Assembly: GCA_023439185.1 (NCBI GenBank)
Contig: JAEXOR010000031.1
Span: 1 to 64,000, forward strand
DNA: 64,000 nt
Reading direction: 5' to 3'
Source: Bacillota bacterium
GTDB lineage: Bacteria; Bacillota; Desulfotomaculia; Desulfotomaculales; Desulfallaceae
Shown in pieces: positions 44,461 to 52,865 of this stretch. Under the pieces are notes generated by a model. The model was not told the DNA's origin. It saw only the letters and a program-made list of their open reading frames with translations, and ran no database searches. Each line of letters starts with the position of its first letter. Positions within the stretch are counted from its first letter, which is position 1. Both the position numbers and the translations under genes were made by a program.

Positions 44461-45069
44461 CTACAAAAGCCCTTCAATCTGTTTCTTGGCTTTTTTATCC
44501 AACATTCCACCTGCCAGCACGCTGAGGATAAAGCTTTCCAGCGCGTCGTTTTTAAGCTCTTTTCTGATTAAAAGCAGCACATTCAAAATATCCAGCAGTA
44601 TAGATTTACGCATCGTTTCTTTAACTGCCATGAGGTTAAAAGAAACAAGCCGGCCGGCTATTTGTTCATTTAAGTCCGGTTTAAAGGACGCTATTTTGCC
44701 CAGGGACTGAATACACTGGCGTATCGTGATGGGCTTTTCGTCGTTTAAAAGTGCCAGGAATTCCTCCAGGGTATCTTCCATCTTATTATCCGCATCCCAC
44801 TTGGCGTTCTCGGCGACGAGCATCAACCCGATGCTTCTCTGGTAAGAGTTGCCGCTTTTCAGTTTGCCGCGGAGGATATCCCAATATGGATAAACATCGT
44901 CAAAAGACAGTGAACGGCTTTGCAGCAGAAGGAAAGCCTGGTACCTGACATTATCGTCTTTTAAAGACAGCCATTCCACAAACTGCCTGATATCATCTTT
45001 GTCCAGCGTTTTGGACACTTCCTGCAGCTCGCTTTTATCAATGGACATTATATTTCCTACAGTGCTCAT
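44461..45069 (-). CDS. HEAT/ARM-repeat-like protein
   Basis: A 202-residue, wholly helical protein with repeated helix pairs (DDNVRYQAFLLLQSRS, SYQRSIGLMLVAENAKW, PITIRQCIQSLGKIASF), the pattern of HEAT repeats. Such proteins are scaffolds or binding partners. ATG with AGGAGG six bases upstream. It lies 190 bases (AT-rich, no gene) before the large DUF4157 gene and may share its transcript. Confidence 0.65.
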   Translation of the reverse strand: MSTVGNIMSIDKSELQEVSKTLDKDDIRQFVEWLSLKDDNVRYQAFLLLQSRSLSFDDVYPYWDILRGKLKSGNSYQRSIGLMLVAENAKWDADNKMEDTLEEFLALLNDEKPITIRQCIQSLGKIASFKPDLNEQIAGRLVSFNLMAVKETMRKSILLDILNVLLLIRKELKNDALESFILSVLAGGMLDKKAKKQIEGLL

Positions 45070-45170
45070 CTCTCTACCTCCTATCCAAATAAAGAAAACC
45101 GCATTGTTACTAACTTTTAAATAAGTCCCATTTTGTCCATAATGAATACAAAAACCGGAGATGAATAAAT

Positions 45171-45866
45171 GTGACTTATCTAATTATCACGCTTCGAATT
45201 GTTTCTGTTATGGCACTGTTCCTGTTCTTGATTTTAAAAACAGGCCGACGTAAAATCGGCGAACTTCCGGTCTATGACTTTTTATCGATCATCGTGATTG
45301 GAAGCGTAATTGGCGCTGACATTGCGGAACCGGATATTCCTCATCTGCCCACATTATTTGCGGTGGTACTCATAATTGCCCTGCAATATTTGGTAAGTTA
45401 TCTATTACTAAACAATAAAAAAATCGCGCGTAAAATCACTTTCGGCCCCACTGTCATTATCCAGAACGGCCAATTTATCAAGTCCAACATGAAAAGACTG
45501 AAATACTCTGTAGAAAATGTGCTGATGTTATTAAGGGAAAAGGATATCTTCGACCTGAATGAGGTTGATTACGCTATTGTAGAGGGCAGCGGCAATATCA
45601 GCGTTCTAAAAAAGTCTCAGTTTCTGCCGTTGACTCCTTCGGACATGAAGCTTAAGCCTGATGCAAAAGGTCTATTTGTTCCCCTTATTATTGATGGCCA
45701 GGTCCAGGACAGCAGCCTTCGGCAACTTAAGCGTGACAAATCCTGGCTTGCTTCACAATTAAAGCAGGCCGGCATCCATGATTTCAATGAAGTATTTTAC
45801 GCAGAATACAATGTGAAAGGTAAATTGTACATATCAAAAATGATAGTGCCACAAACAATCACCTAA
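45171..45866 (+). CDS. DUF421 (YetF-type) membrane protein
   Basis: A 231-residue protein with three N-terminal membrane helices (about 5-25, 38-55 and 62-82). A soluble two-part DUF421 domain follows, with the family's TGRRKIGELPVYDFLSIIVIG near 24 and GPTVIIQNGQ near 97. Bacillus YetF and YdfR are linked to spores and membranes, but the role is not well known. GTG start with GGAG ten bases upstream. Its stop overlaps the stop of the convergent GGDEF gene by four bases. Confidence 0.85.
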   Translation: MTYLIITLRIVSVMALFLFLILKTGRRKIGELPVYDFLSIIVIGSVIGADIAEPDIPHLPTLFAVVLIIALQYLVSYLLLNNKKIARKITFGPTVIIQNGQFIKSNMKRLKYSVENVLMLLREKDIFDLNEVDYAIVEGSGNISVLKKSQFLPLTPSDMKLKPDAKGLFVPLIIDGQVQDSSLRQLKRDKSWLASQLKQAGIHDFNEVFYAEYNVKGKLYISKMIVPQTIT

Positions 45867-47029
45867 TTTTTACCACCATGAAGCACGCGATTCTTTCCCT
45901 TCATCTTCGCCGCATAGAGTGCATTATCGCTTAATTTATAAAGCATATCGACAGTGGTTTCCCTATCCGGAGCGATGGTAACAACTCCTATGCTTATGGT
46001 ATACTTAATTTCAGGGTTAGTGCCAATGGAAGAATCCTCTATCGCTTTCCTTAACCGCTCGGCAATTTTTATGGCTCCCTCCTTGTCTGCGCCGGGAAGC
46101 AATACGGCAAACTCCTCTCCGCCATATCTACCAAACAGATCATAATTTCTTAAAAGCTTACTTACGGTATCCGCGAAATCTTTCAGTACGACATCGCCCA
46201 CATAATGCCCATGCGCATCATTAATTTTTTTAAAGTTATCAATGTCAATCAGCAAAAATGAGAGCGGTTCCCGTCTTCTAACAAACAGGGAAATAACCTC
46301 TTTTGAACGCAAGATAAAGGTTCTGCGGTTGAGTATATTGGTCAATTCGTCAAAGGATGCGGCTCTAAGCAGCTCCGAATCCAGTTTTTCTTTATCCAAA
46401 AGGATAAATCCGACGCTGCCCACAAGCATTACGAGATACAGCAATAAAAACAGCCCGGTGTTAAAAATATTCGTTGACGATAAATGCATGTCAATGTCCG
46501 ACGTTAGTGCCGCATAAGCCCGACAAAGCAAAAAGAGTATTGTAACGCTATAAAAGGCAGTAATTACTTTTTGAAGCAACGAGGATTTTTTGTCTGCATA
46601 AAGCACATATACGGGAAACGCCATCAATACCGCGGCAACTATGGAGGCAAATGCAATCCTGGTACTCTCTGAAGTATCATAAGCCGTTACCAGAATAAAA
46701 ACAAAAACGCATATAATCAATAGGCCGGTGTAAGCTTTTTTTTTGGCTTTCGTATAGCTGTTTTTCAACATCAATAAAGCAATTAACTCCAAAGCTGCGC
46801 CAATAAATAAAAAGGAATGTGCGGCAATTTTCAAAACCATGCTGGAAGTTATAACCCTCAGTGCAATCATGATCCATGCCGTCGACTGAAATAATTTCGA
46901 AAGTAAAAACACATTGATTGTTTTGCTTTTGTGTTTTGCCGTATACGAAACGACAAGGATGCTTGTTGAAAAATGACCCAAAATAAGAATAATTAAAATA
47001 GCTCCCAAATCTACATTAAATAAATCCAC
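45863..47029 (-). CDS. Membrane-bound diguanylate cyclase (GGDEF)
   Basis: Makes c-di-GMP from GTP. The N-terminal 210 residues contain about seven membrane helices, a sensor of unknown ligand. The GGDEF domain (about 222-388) has SFDELTNILNRRTF, the active-site GGEEF near 303 and an intact RxxD inhibitory site (RNYD) exactly five residues before it, so product inhibition is expected. GTG start with AAGGTGG upstream. A 17-codon frame with a strong ribosome site lies just before it. Confidence 0.92.
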   Translation of the reverse strand: MDLFNVDLGAILIILILGHFSTSILVVSYTAKHKSKTINVFLLSKLFQSTAWIMIALRVITSSMVLKIAAHSFLFIGAALELIALLMLKNSYTKAKKKAYTGLLIICVFVFILVTAYDTSESTRIAFASIVAAVLMAFPVYVLYADKKSSLLQKVITAFYSVTILFLLCRAYAALTSDIDMHLSSTNIFNTGLFLLLYLVMLVGSVGFILLDKEKLDSELLRAASFDELTNILNRRTFILRSKEVISLFVRRREPLSFLLIDIDNFKKINDAHGHYVGDVVLKDFADTVSKLLRNYDLFGRYGGEEFAVLLPGADKEGAIKIAERLRKAIEDSSIGTNPEIKYTISIGVVTIAPDRETTVDMLYKLSDNALYAAKMKGKNRVLHGGKN

Positions 47030-47056
47030 CCGGCCACCTTCTTTGTGATTCAGTAT

Positions 47057-47110
47057 TCACCGATGCTTGTCAGATTGCGTTAAAACAATACTGAGTATTC
47101 TTTTTTTCAT
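47057..47110 (-). CDS. Possible 17-residue leader peptide
   Basis: AGGAGGT lies eight bases before an ATG that opens a 17-codon frame (MKKRILSIVLTQSDKHR). It ends 27 bases before the diguanylate cyclase start. The ribosome site is far stronger than needed for chance. It may be a regulatory leader, a small membrane-active peptide or the stump of a deleted gene. Confidence 0.4.
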   Translation of the reverse strand: MKKRILSIVLTQSDKHR

Positions 47111-47196
47111 CCTATTTGACCTCCTTGCAATTTTTCATCCCTACACACTATAAAAAATGCACTCTAAACATTTTCTGAATATTTTTCGACAGGTAC

Positions 47197-47234
47197 AAAA
47201 AACCCGGCAGGATTTCTTACCCTGCCGGGTTTTC
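47197..47234. terminator. Bidirectional terminator-like hairpin between divergent genes
   Basis: AACCCGGCAGG and CCTGCCGGGTT form a perfect stem flanked by A and T runs on both sides. It is odd to find a terminator between two divergently transcribed genes. It could end a small RNA. The rest of the 319-base gap shows only the leader frame and an inverted repeat CAGTATT/AATACTG. Confidence 0.6.
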
Positions 47235-47348
47235 CGGCAATAGCTTACCTTATGTTAAAAAGCAGTTTTTTGAATTAACTTAAGTCAATGCGAAATGCGG
47301 AAAGCGGATATATAATGTGGTCATCAAAATAAAAAGGAAAGATGAACT

Positions 47349-48062
47349 ATGGAAAACCATATTGGTTTTACATCGCCAAATAAAACCGCCAGAATAGCAG
47401 GGTTATTATACTCGCTGATGATACCCCTTGGCGCATTCGGCATCATGTTTATCCCTCAATTTCTTATCGCTCCGGATGACCCGGACGCGACAGTAGCAAA
47501 TATTCTCGCAAACAACGGTCTTTTCAGGCTTAGTATGCTGATTGCCCTGGTCGTACAGATCTGTCATATTTTCATTGTTCTGTTATTATATAAGCTCCTC
47601 AAACCGGTTAATACGCAGATGGCGGCACTGATGGTGATATTCATGCTGGTTTCCATCCCGATTACCATCATAAATGAACTCAACAATTATGCGGCTCTGC
47701 TGATCGTTAATAACAGCGTGTCTGTTGCCGGAACACTTGCCGGTCAAACAAAAGATATATTGGTTCTGTTTTTTCAACTCCACAAATACGGGATTCTGAT
47801 TTCGGGGATTTTCTGGGGACTGTGGCTCTTTCCGATGGGTTATCTGGTTTTCAAATCAGATTTCCTGCCGAAAGTGTTGGGCGTCTTGCTAATAATTGCT
47901 TGCTGCGGCTATGTTGTCGACAGCCTTTGCGGTTTAAGCATTCCCGGTTATGAAGAAACCGTGATCGCAGCAATCTTGAAAATTCCAATGTACGGCGAGC
48001 TTTTGTTTCCCCTGTGGCTTTTATTTAAGGGAATTAAGCCGCCTCTTGATACGGCTCAATGA
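47349..48062 (+). CDS. DUF4386 family membrane protein
   Basis: A 237-residue membrane protein with about six helices, beginning NKTARIAGLLYSLMIPLGAFG as in DUF4386 proteins, with NELNNYAALLI in the middle and PKVLGVLLIIACCGYVVDS near 180. Function unknown. Its 3' end overlaps the convergent Crp/Fnr gene by 42 bases, so the two messages are antisense to each other there. DUF4386 genes are often found near regulators. Confidence 0.8.
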   Translation: MENHIGFTSPNKTARIAGLLYSLMIPLGAFGIMFIPQFLIAPDDPDATVANILANNGLFRLSMLIALVVQICHIFIVLLLYKLLKPVNTQMAALMVIFMLVSIPITIINELNNYAALLIVNNSVSVAGTLAGQTKDILVLFFQLHKYGILISGIFWGLWLFPMGYLVFKSDFLPKVLGVLLIIACCGYVVDSLCGLSIPGYEETVIAAILKIPMYGELLFPLWLLFKGIKPPLDTAQ

Positions 48063-48605
48063 TTCCGGCTGAATTCCTAAATAACCGGCCAATTGGTTTT
48101 GCGGAACGCGCTCGGCAAGCCCCGGGCGCTTCTCCAATAATGCCAGATACCTCTCTTCCGGGTTGGAAGCCAGCAAGTCCGCATATTCATCTTTGGTATT
48201 GGCCATGAGCTCTTCCATCATTTTCCTCACCATGGTTTCCAGGAAAGGATACTTTGCATACGCCTGCGTTGCATCGTTTAAGTCTCCCTCAAGCAATACA
48301 GAGTCTTCCAAACAAATAAGACTGTACCTTGAAGCCTCAAGTTCGCGCTGCGGGTTATATACAGATGCGACTTGATTCTCTGTGTAGAAATTGGAAGTGT
48401 TTTCGTTACCATCCGTATCAATGGAAAATTGACGGATTAATCCTTGCAAGACAAAATAACATTTTGATGAGACCTCCCCTTGCTTAAGAAGAAGCGTTCC
48501 CTTTTTGAAGGACTTGACCGGAAGCTGTTCTATGACTTCCATTAACAATTCGTCAGGCGCATTTGTGTAGCTCTTTAGGTATTGGAATAACATATCCTTC
48601 ATCAT
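48021..48605 (-). CDS. Crp/Fnr family transcriptional regulator
   Basis: About 194 residues from the ATG pair preceded by GGAGG. The N-terminal cyclic-nucleotide-binding-like barrel (KKGTLLLKQGEVSSKCYFVL near 35-55) is followed by a dimer helix and a C-terminal winged helix with VPQNQLAGYLGIQPESLSRI. No cysteines are placed for an Fnr iron-sulfur cluster. It is of the small CNMP-binding type common in Firmicutes. The gene overlaps the end of the DUF4386 gene. Confidence 0.88.
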   Translation of the reverse strand: MMKDMLFQYLKSYTNAPDELLMEVIEQLPVKSFKKGTLLLKQGEVSSKCYFVLQGLIRQFSIDTDGNENTSNFYTENQVASVYNPQRELEASRYSLICLEDSVLLEGDLNDATQAYAKYPFLETMVRKMMEELMANTKDEYADLLASNPEERYLALLEKRPGLAERVPQNQLAGYLGIQPESLSRIKRRLNSLK

Positions 48606-48716
48606 ATGCCTCCGGATTAATGTATTACTCCCATAAATTATAATAACACAATCCAAAGGATGCCAATCTTTTGACAGATGGTTTTACGCTTCTGATACAG
48701 CCGGCTTATCTACCTT

Positions 48717-48762
48717 AATAAACCAAGGAGCTATCACCCAAACAACGATAATAACTCCTTGG
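48717..48762 (-). terminator. Terminator of the abiE transcript
   Basis: CCAAGGAG pairs with CTCCTTGG, extended by several bases, then TTTATT on the minus strand, about 28 bases past the abiEii remnant. Confidence 0.6.
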
Positions 48763-48790
48763 CTGTATTTTGGCGCCTATAATCAAGGCC

Positions 48791-49232
48791 TTACCATGAT
48801 GTGGTCTGACAGCTCCAGTTCTTAAGCCATTCGTCCTCATTAATAATCGCCTTCCAGATACCTCCGAGGAAAGTATTTAACAAGGCGGTAACCTTATTAA
48901 ACTCAATATTCGACAGCTTGGTATGCCTTAAAAATTGCCGCCACTTGACCAGCATGGCATCGTTTTCCGAGAAGCTTATAATCTCATCAAAACTGCTGCG
49001 GTCATAATCAGTACCCCGGTTCTGCAGGGTCTGCATGATGGCCTCCTGCAGTTTGCGTCCGTCAAAATCAAAGGTGTGGGCGATGAACCAGATTATCAGC
49101 ATATTTTGAAAGGGAGAGCCTCCGCAAAAACTCTTCTTGACAGAACAATCGCAGATGAACCTGAAAGGACATCCCGGAAGTCTGCGCTTTATTTTTAAGC
49201 CTTGCAATTACTGAGGCACCTATATCAATCAC
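48791..49232 (-). pseudogene. abiEii: abiEii-like nucleotidyltransferase toxin, decayed
   Basis: The gene starts with GTG overlapping the abiEi stop (GTGA), as in intact abiE pairs. About 45 codons read as a typical AbiEii N-terminus (SVIARLKNKAQTSGMSFQVH, then RLSLSKYADNLVHR). The frame then ends in TGA, and another frame carries the C-terminal family segment FDGRKLQEAIMQTLQNRG and KWRQFLRH to the end. The middle, including the whole nucleotidyltransferase active site, is gone. This is an internal deletion of roughly 130 or more codons with a frame change. A 138-residue frame across the junction begins out of frame and is not a real protein. Confidence 0.8.
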
Positions 49233-49822
49233 AGCCACACTCCTATCACATCATGCACCCGTTTTATCGCCTTTCTGCGCTTGGCATAAGCCAGAAGGCT
49301 CTTTATATTTTTCTTCGGGTCGGTGAGGTATGCCTGAACCGCTTTATTAAAAGTTTCCTTGTCCATGTCGGATTCATATTTGAGGCATTCACAGATAAGC
49401 CTGTCACGGTCAAGAATATTCATGGTGCAGCCATCAATTTCTATGGTAGTCACACCGTAAGAGAGGCGCTCCGGCGTCACAAAGAACGGGTTTATATGAG
49501 GATAATCAATCCCAAACCGGGAGCGGGAAGCGTTTTTGCTTATGATGATATCCCATTGCATTGGCGTCCTGTCACTGTATCCATAATAAAAAAGAGCGGT
49601 ATTAAGCCAGAGTACACCCTCAGGAAAGAGACGGGCGATGACGGCCGCTTCGCCTGTATCATCAGATAGAAAACGATAATATCCTGTCTTGATTTTTTCA
49701 ATGACCCCGTTTTTAATCAGACGTTTTATATCCGTGGAGTCGATTTTGAGCGCAGAAAGCTGCGAGGTTTTAAGCACCCCGTTGTTACTTGCAAATGCTT
49801 TTTCAAGGTTTTTTTTGTCCAC
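49229..49822 (-). CDS. abiEi: AbiEi family antitoxin/regulator
   Basis: Antitoxin and autorepressor of type IV AbiE systems. The N-terminal winged helix (GVLKTSQLSALKIDSTDIKR, then GVIEKIKTGYYRF) and the C-terminal domain with ILDRDRLICECLKYESDMD are family features. Its 197 residues seem intact. GTG start with GGTGAT upstream. It persists although its toxin partner is destroyed. Confidence 0.85.
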   Translation of the reverse strand: MDKKNLEKAFASNNGVLKTSQLSALKIDSTDIKRLIKNGVIEKIKTGYYRFLSDDTGEAAVIARLFPEGVLWLNTALFYYGYSDRTPMQWDIIISKNASRSRFGIDYPHINPFFVTPERLSYGVTTIEIDGCTMNILDRDRLICECLKYESDMDKETFNKAVQAYLTDPKKNIKSLLAYAKRRKAIKRVHDVIGVWL

Positions 49823-49925
49823 TCAAATCACCATTAATTTACCGACAAAATATCAAAAACATCGGTATTTTAGTGTTATTATAACAAAGAGCCTGTGCCA
49901 TTACTGTTCCTTCGGTCCAAAGGCC

Positions 49926-49955
49926 GATGCCATGCGGCTTTGACCGCATGGCATC
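49926..49955 (-). terminator. Hairpin after tRNA-Ser(CGA)
   Basis: GATGCCATGCGG and CCGCATGGCATC form a perfect 12-base stem with a 6-base loop, 19 bases downstream of the tRNA. The T-run is weak. Confidence 0.45.
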
Positions 49956-49973
49956 TATATAGACCAAGAATTT

Positions 49974-50064
49974 TGGCGGAGGAGGTGGGATTCGAACCCA
50001 CGTGCCACTCCCGTGACAACCGCATTTCGAGTGCGGCGCGTTACAGCCGCTTCGCTACTCCTCC
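49974..50064 (-). tRNA. tRNA-Ser (anticodon CGA)
   Basis: Class II tRNA of 91 nt with encoded CCA. The acceptor stem is GGAGGAG with CTCCTCC, the anticodon loop CTCGAAA reads CGA, a long variable arm is present, and the T loop is GGTTCGAATCC. It lies 49 bases after tadA and borders the abiE remnant. Confidence 0.96.
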
Positions 50065-50113
50065 GTGTAAAACTATTAATTTTTTAGGCAGGTTAAAATT
50101 CCTTCCTGCTAAC

Positions 50114-50581
50114 TTACTTCTCTTTTTCCCGCTCCCGCAGTTCCCTGAAGAACCGCTTGACAATACCGGCGCATTCTTCCTCCAGCACCCCCGACACCAC
50201 ACCTACCTGGTGGTTAAACCGCGGTTCCCGCAGCACGTCCATGACGGAATCCACCGCCCCCGCCTTGGGGTCGGCCGCGCCATATACCACGGTTTGCACC
50301 CTGAACTGGATCATCGCCCCGGCACACATGGGACAGGGTTCAATGGTGACATACACGGTGGCCCCACCAAGCCGCCAGTCACCGATATTTCGGGCCGCCT
50401 GCCGCATGGCCACGATTTCGGCGTGGGCGGTACTGTCCAACAGGGTTTCCCTCAAGTTGTGACCCCGGCCAATAATCCCGCCCTCCAGCACTACCACGGC
50501 GCCGATGGGCACTTCCCCCAGGGCATAGGCCTTTTGGGCCTCCGCCAGAGCTTCCCGCATGTAATATTGGTGATCCGGCAC
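50114..50581 (-). CDS. tadA: tRNA adenosine(34) deaminase
   Basis: Deaminates A34 of tRNA-Arg(ACG) to inosine. Zinc-binding deaminase motifs are HAEIVAMRQAA near 53 and PCPMCAGAMI near 84. The N-terminus MREALAEAQKAYALGEVPIG matches TadA closely. I chose the GTG at 50581, giving 155 residues, with GGAG nine bases upstream; the open frame goes back to 50680 but that part is not conserved. In Bacillus tadA is directly next to scr-dnaX; here about 24 kb of accessory DNA lies between. Confidence 0.93.
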   Translation of the reverse strand: MPDHQYYMREALAEAQKAYALGEVPIGAVVVLEGGIIGRGHNLRETLLDSTAHAEIVAMRQAARNIGDWRLGGATVYVTIEPCPMCAGAMIQFRVQTVVYGAADPKAGAVDSVMDVLREPRFNHQVGVVSGVLEEECAGIVKRFFRELREREKEK

Positions 50582-50683
50582 CGGGTATGACTCCTTTATA
50601 CAGCAACCTTTTAAGGACAGCGTTAAAATTATACCATGTTCATTGCCCCATGGCAATAAACAAGAGCTTCCATGCGGCAATGA

Positions 50684-51529
50684 TCAATCAAAACCGGACA
50701 CCGGGCCGCCCTCTGACGGTGCCTGGGCGCCGGGAAGCCTTCCAGGGCCGGGATGCTCCGGTACGGGCAGGCATTTCTGCGGGTGGTCAAACTCAGTCAT
50801 GTATTTCCAGTAGCGTTTTGGCATCTGGCTCATACGGCACCGGGGGTTATGCCGGTCCGGTATCTCGATGGCAGCATAAAAATGGCGCCACAAGTCACGA
50901 AAAAATCGCTCCTGATCATCAGGTTCGGGCAGCACCAGCTCCTCCAGGGCAACAATTGCAGACCGGTAAGGGCGATACGCCAGCGCCGCACCGTGGGTCC
51001 GGTCAAAAATCAAAAAATGTTCCTCCGGATAGCGCCGGCGGAAATGCCCCGCCAGTAAGGGAAGCACATAATTTTTGGGCTCTATTTCCCCCACCAGGAC
51101 CTCGTTAAACACGGAAAAGCGCAGAAATCCTTTAAGCAGATGGCTTTCTCTCTGCAAATGCTTTACGCCTTTAAAGAGTGTGTTCACCACGTCATTGGCC
51201 AGCATCTCCATCACCGGGGGGCCGTGACGGTAACCCAGGCGCAAAAACAGAAGGATGTACCGCTCCTTTTGCGGCAGACAGGTTAAAAAAGCGTGCCGCA
51301 CGAAATCCAGAGCGCCACGCCCCATTTTTTTGGGAATAGAGATCAGCACACGGTTGGCCTTTTGGGAGTCGGTGGCGATTTCTTTCACAGGCAGAAGTAC
51401 AGTCCGGGACATGTCCCGGGATAAAATATCCGCCGGAATTTCCCTTTGCGCGTAACTTTCAAAGACGCAGCACAGCAGCCCGGCAAAGCTCCCGTCATAA
51501 AGATAAATCACAGCTGGCCGGTCAAGCAT
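50684..51529 (-). CDS. TIGR03915-type putative DNA repair protein
   Basis: Conserved partner of the radical SAM protein encoded just upstream. IYLYDGSFAGLLCCVFESY at the N-terminus and FDRTHGAALAYRP near 193 are family hallmarks, and the C-terminal part resembles DUF4130 (RFFRDLWRHFYAAIEIPDRH). The chemistry is unknown; DNA repair or modification is inferred from the family name and partner. I chose the ATG at 51529, with AGGAGG seven bases upstream. It overlaps the radical SAM gene by 22 bases, so both are made together. Confidence 0.85.
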   Translation of the reverse strand: MLDRPAVIYLYDGSFAGLLCCVFESYAQREIPADILSRDMSRTVLLPVKEIATDSQKANRVLISIPKKMGRGALDFVRHAFLTCLPQKERYILLFLRLGYRHGPPVMEMLANDVVNTLFKGVKHLQRESHLLKGFLRFSVFNEVLVGEIEPKNYVLPLLAGHFRRRYPEEHFLIFDRTHGAALAYRPYRSAIVALEELVLPEPDDQERFFRDLWRHFYAAIEIPDRHNPRCRMSQMPKRYWKYMTEFDHPQKCLPVPEHPGPGRLPGAQAPSEGGPVSGFD

Positions 51530-52830
51530 TTTTGAGCCTCCTCCCAACCAGATGACGGCTCATCAAAAAGGTAAAGCTGCTTCGCTTCCGGCTCCGGGTG
51601 GAAATTCCCGTAGTACAGGCGGAGGGCTTTTTCAGACATCAAAGCCCGCAGCACCGCATCCCGGTCGATTTTCAGGCCGTCCATCATTTTACCGCCGCAG
51701 GTGATGAAATACCGGGCGCGTTTCAGTACAACCCCCAGTTTTTTCAACGCGTCGAAGGTGAGAGCGGCGGTGCGCCGGGCGGTTGCAATCCGCCTGGCGC
51801 CGGTTACGCCGATGCCGGGCACCCGCAGCAAATCGCCATACGGCGCGCTGGTTACGTCCACCGGGAAAAATTCCATGTGGTTGAGAGCCCAGTTGCATTT
51901 GGGATCCACATAGGGATTGAAGCTCTGGTGCCCTTCGTCCAGAAGTTCGCGGGCGGTAAAACCGTAAAACCGCAGCAGCCAGTCCGCCTGATAAAGACGG
52001 TGCTCCCGCAAAAGCTGGGGCTTGGCGTCAATGGAGGGCAGCAGAGCGTTTTGGGCCACCGGCACATAGGCGGAAAAGAAAACCCGCTTCAGTTTGTATT
52101 TTTTATATAAGCTTTCAGTTAAATTTAAGATCTGCAGATCCGTCTCCGGCGTGGCGCCTATAATCATCTGGGTGCTCTGGCCGGCGGGAGCGAACCTTGG
52201 CGCATGAACATATCGTTTTCCGTCTGCGGCGCTTTCTTTTATGTGCTTGTAAATATAGCCCATGGGCGTCAAAATGGCGTCCTTTGACTTGTCCGGCGCC
52301 AGCAGCTGCAAGCTGTTCCGGGAGGGAAGCTCGATATTCACACTGACCCGGTCCGCCAGTGCGCCAATGCAGGCAATCAGCCGGCTGTCTGCGCCCGGAA
52401 TAATCTTGGCGTGAATATATCCGGCAAAACGATGCTCCCGCCGCAGCAGGCGCAGAACCTCCAGCATTTGCTCACAGGTGTAGTCGGGATTTCTGAGCAC
52501 GCCGGAGCTCAGAAAAAGGCCTTCAATATAATTGCGGCGGTAAAAATTGAGCGTCAGCTCCACCAGCTCACGGGGCGTAAAGGTTGTCCGGGGCACATCG
52601 TTGGAACGGCGGTTAACGCAGTATTGGCAATCATAGACGCAGACATTGGTCATCAACACCTTCAACAGTGAAATGCACCGCCCGTCCCCCGCAAAGCTGT
52701 GGCAGATGCCGCAGGCCACCGTACTGCCCATGCCCCCGGCAGCCGCCTTTTTATCCACCCCGCTGGATGTACAGGCCACGTCATATTTTGCCGCACCCGT
52801 CAGTATTTCCAGTTTACGAAAAACATCCAC
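51508..52830 (-). CDS. Putative DNA modification/repair radical SAM protein
   Basis: Radical SAM enzyme of about 440 residues. The cluster motif is CVYDCQYC near residue 65 (C-x3-C-x2-C). An upstream cysteine set (CGICHSFAGDGRC near 42) may bind a second metal. A helix-hairpin-helix LLRVPGIGVTGARRIATA near 330 would bind DNA. The family (TIGR03916) always occurs with the TIGR03915 partner found here. I chose GTG at 52830 because AAGGAG lies nine bases upstream; the frame opens within the LexA box. The operator supports SOS induction. Confidence 0.88.
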   Translation of the reverse strand: MDVFRKLEILTGAAKYDVACTSSGVDKKAAAGGMGSTVACGICHSFAGDGRCISLLKVLMTNVCVYDCQYCVNRRSNDVPRTTFTPRELVELTLNFYRRNYIEGLFLSSGVLRNPDYTCEQMLEVLRLLRREHRFAGYIHAKIIPGADSRLIACIGALADRVSVNIELPSRNSLQLLAPDKSKDAILTPMGYIYKHIKESAADGKRYVHAPRFAPAGQSTQMIIGATPETDLQILNLTESLYKKYKLKRVFFSAYVPVAQNALLPSIDAKPQLLREHRLYQADWLLRFYGFTARELLDEGHQSFNPYVDPKCNWALNHMEFFPVDVTSAPYGDLLRVPGIGVTGARRIATARRTAALTFDALKKLGVVLKRARYFITCGGKMMDGLKIDRDAVLRALMSEKALRLYYGNFHPEPEAKQLYLFDEPSSGWEEAQKCLTGQL

Positions 52831-52865
52831 CAGCACCAGCTCCTTCACAGTCTTTATCGTACCAT

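Noticed and set aside
48791..49207. 138-residue frame as a functional AbiEii-type protein
   Set aside because: Its first 45 codons are the wrong frame of the abiEii N-terminus; only the C-terminal part matches the family, so it is a pseudogene artefact.
49895..50590. Plus-strand frame with EEVGFEPTCHSRDN
   Set aside because: It reads across tRNA-Ser(CGA) and antisense to tadA; not a gene.
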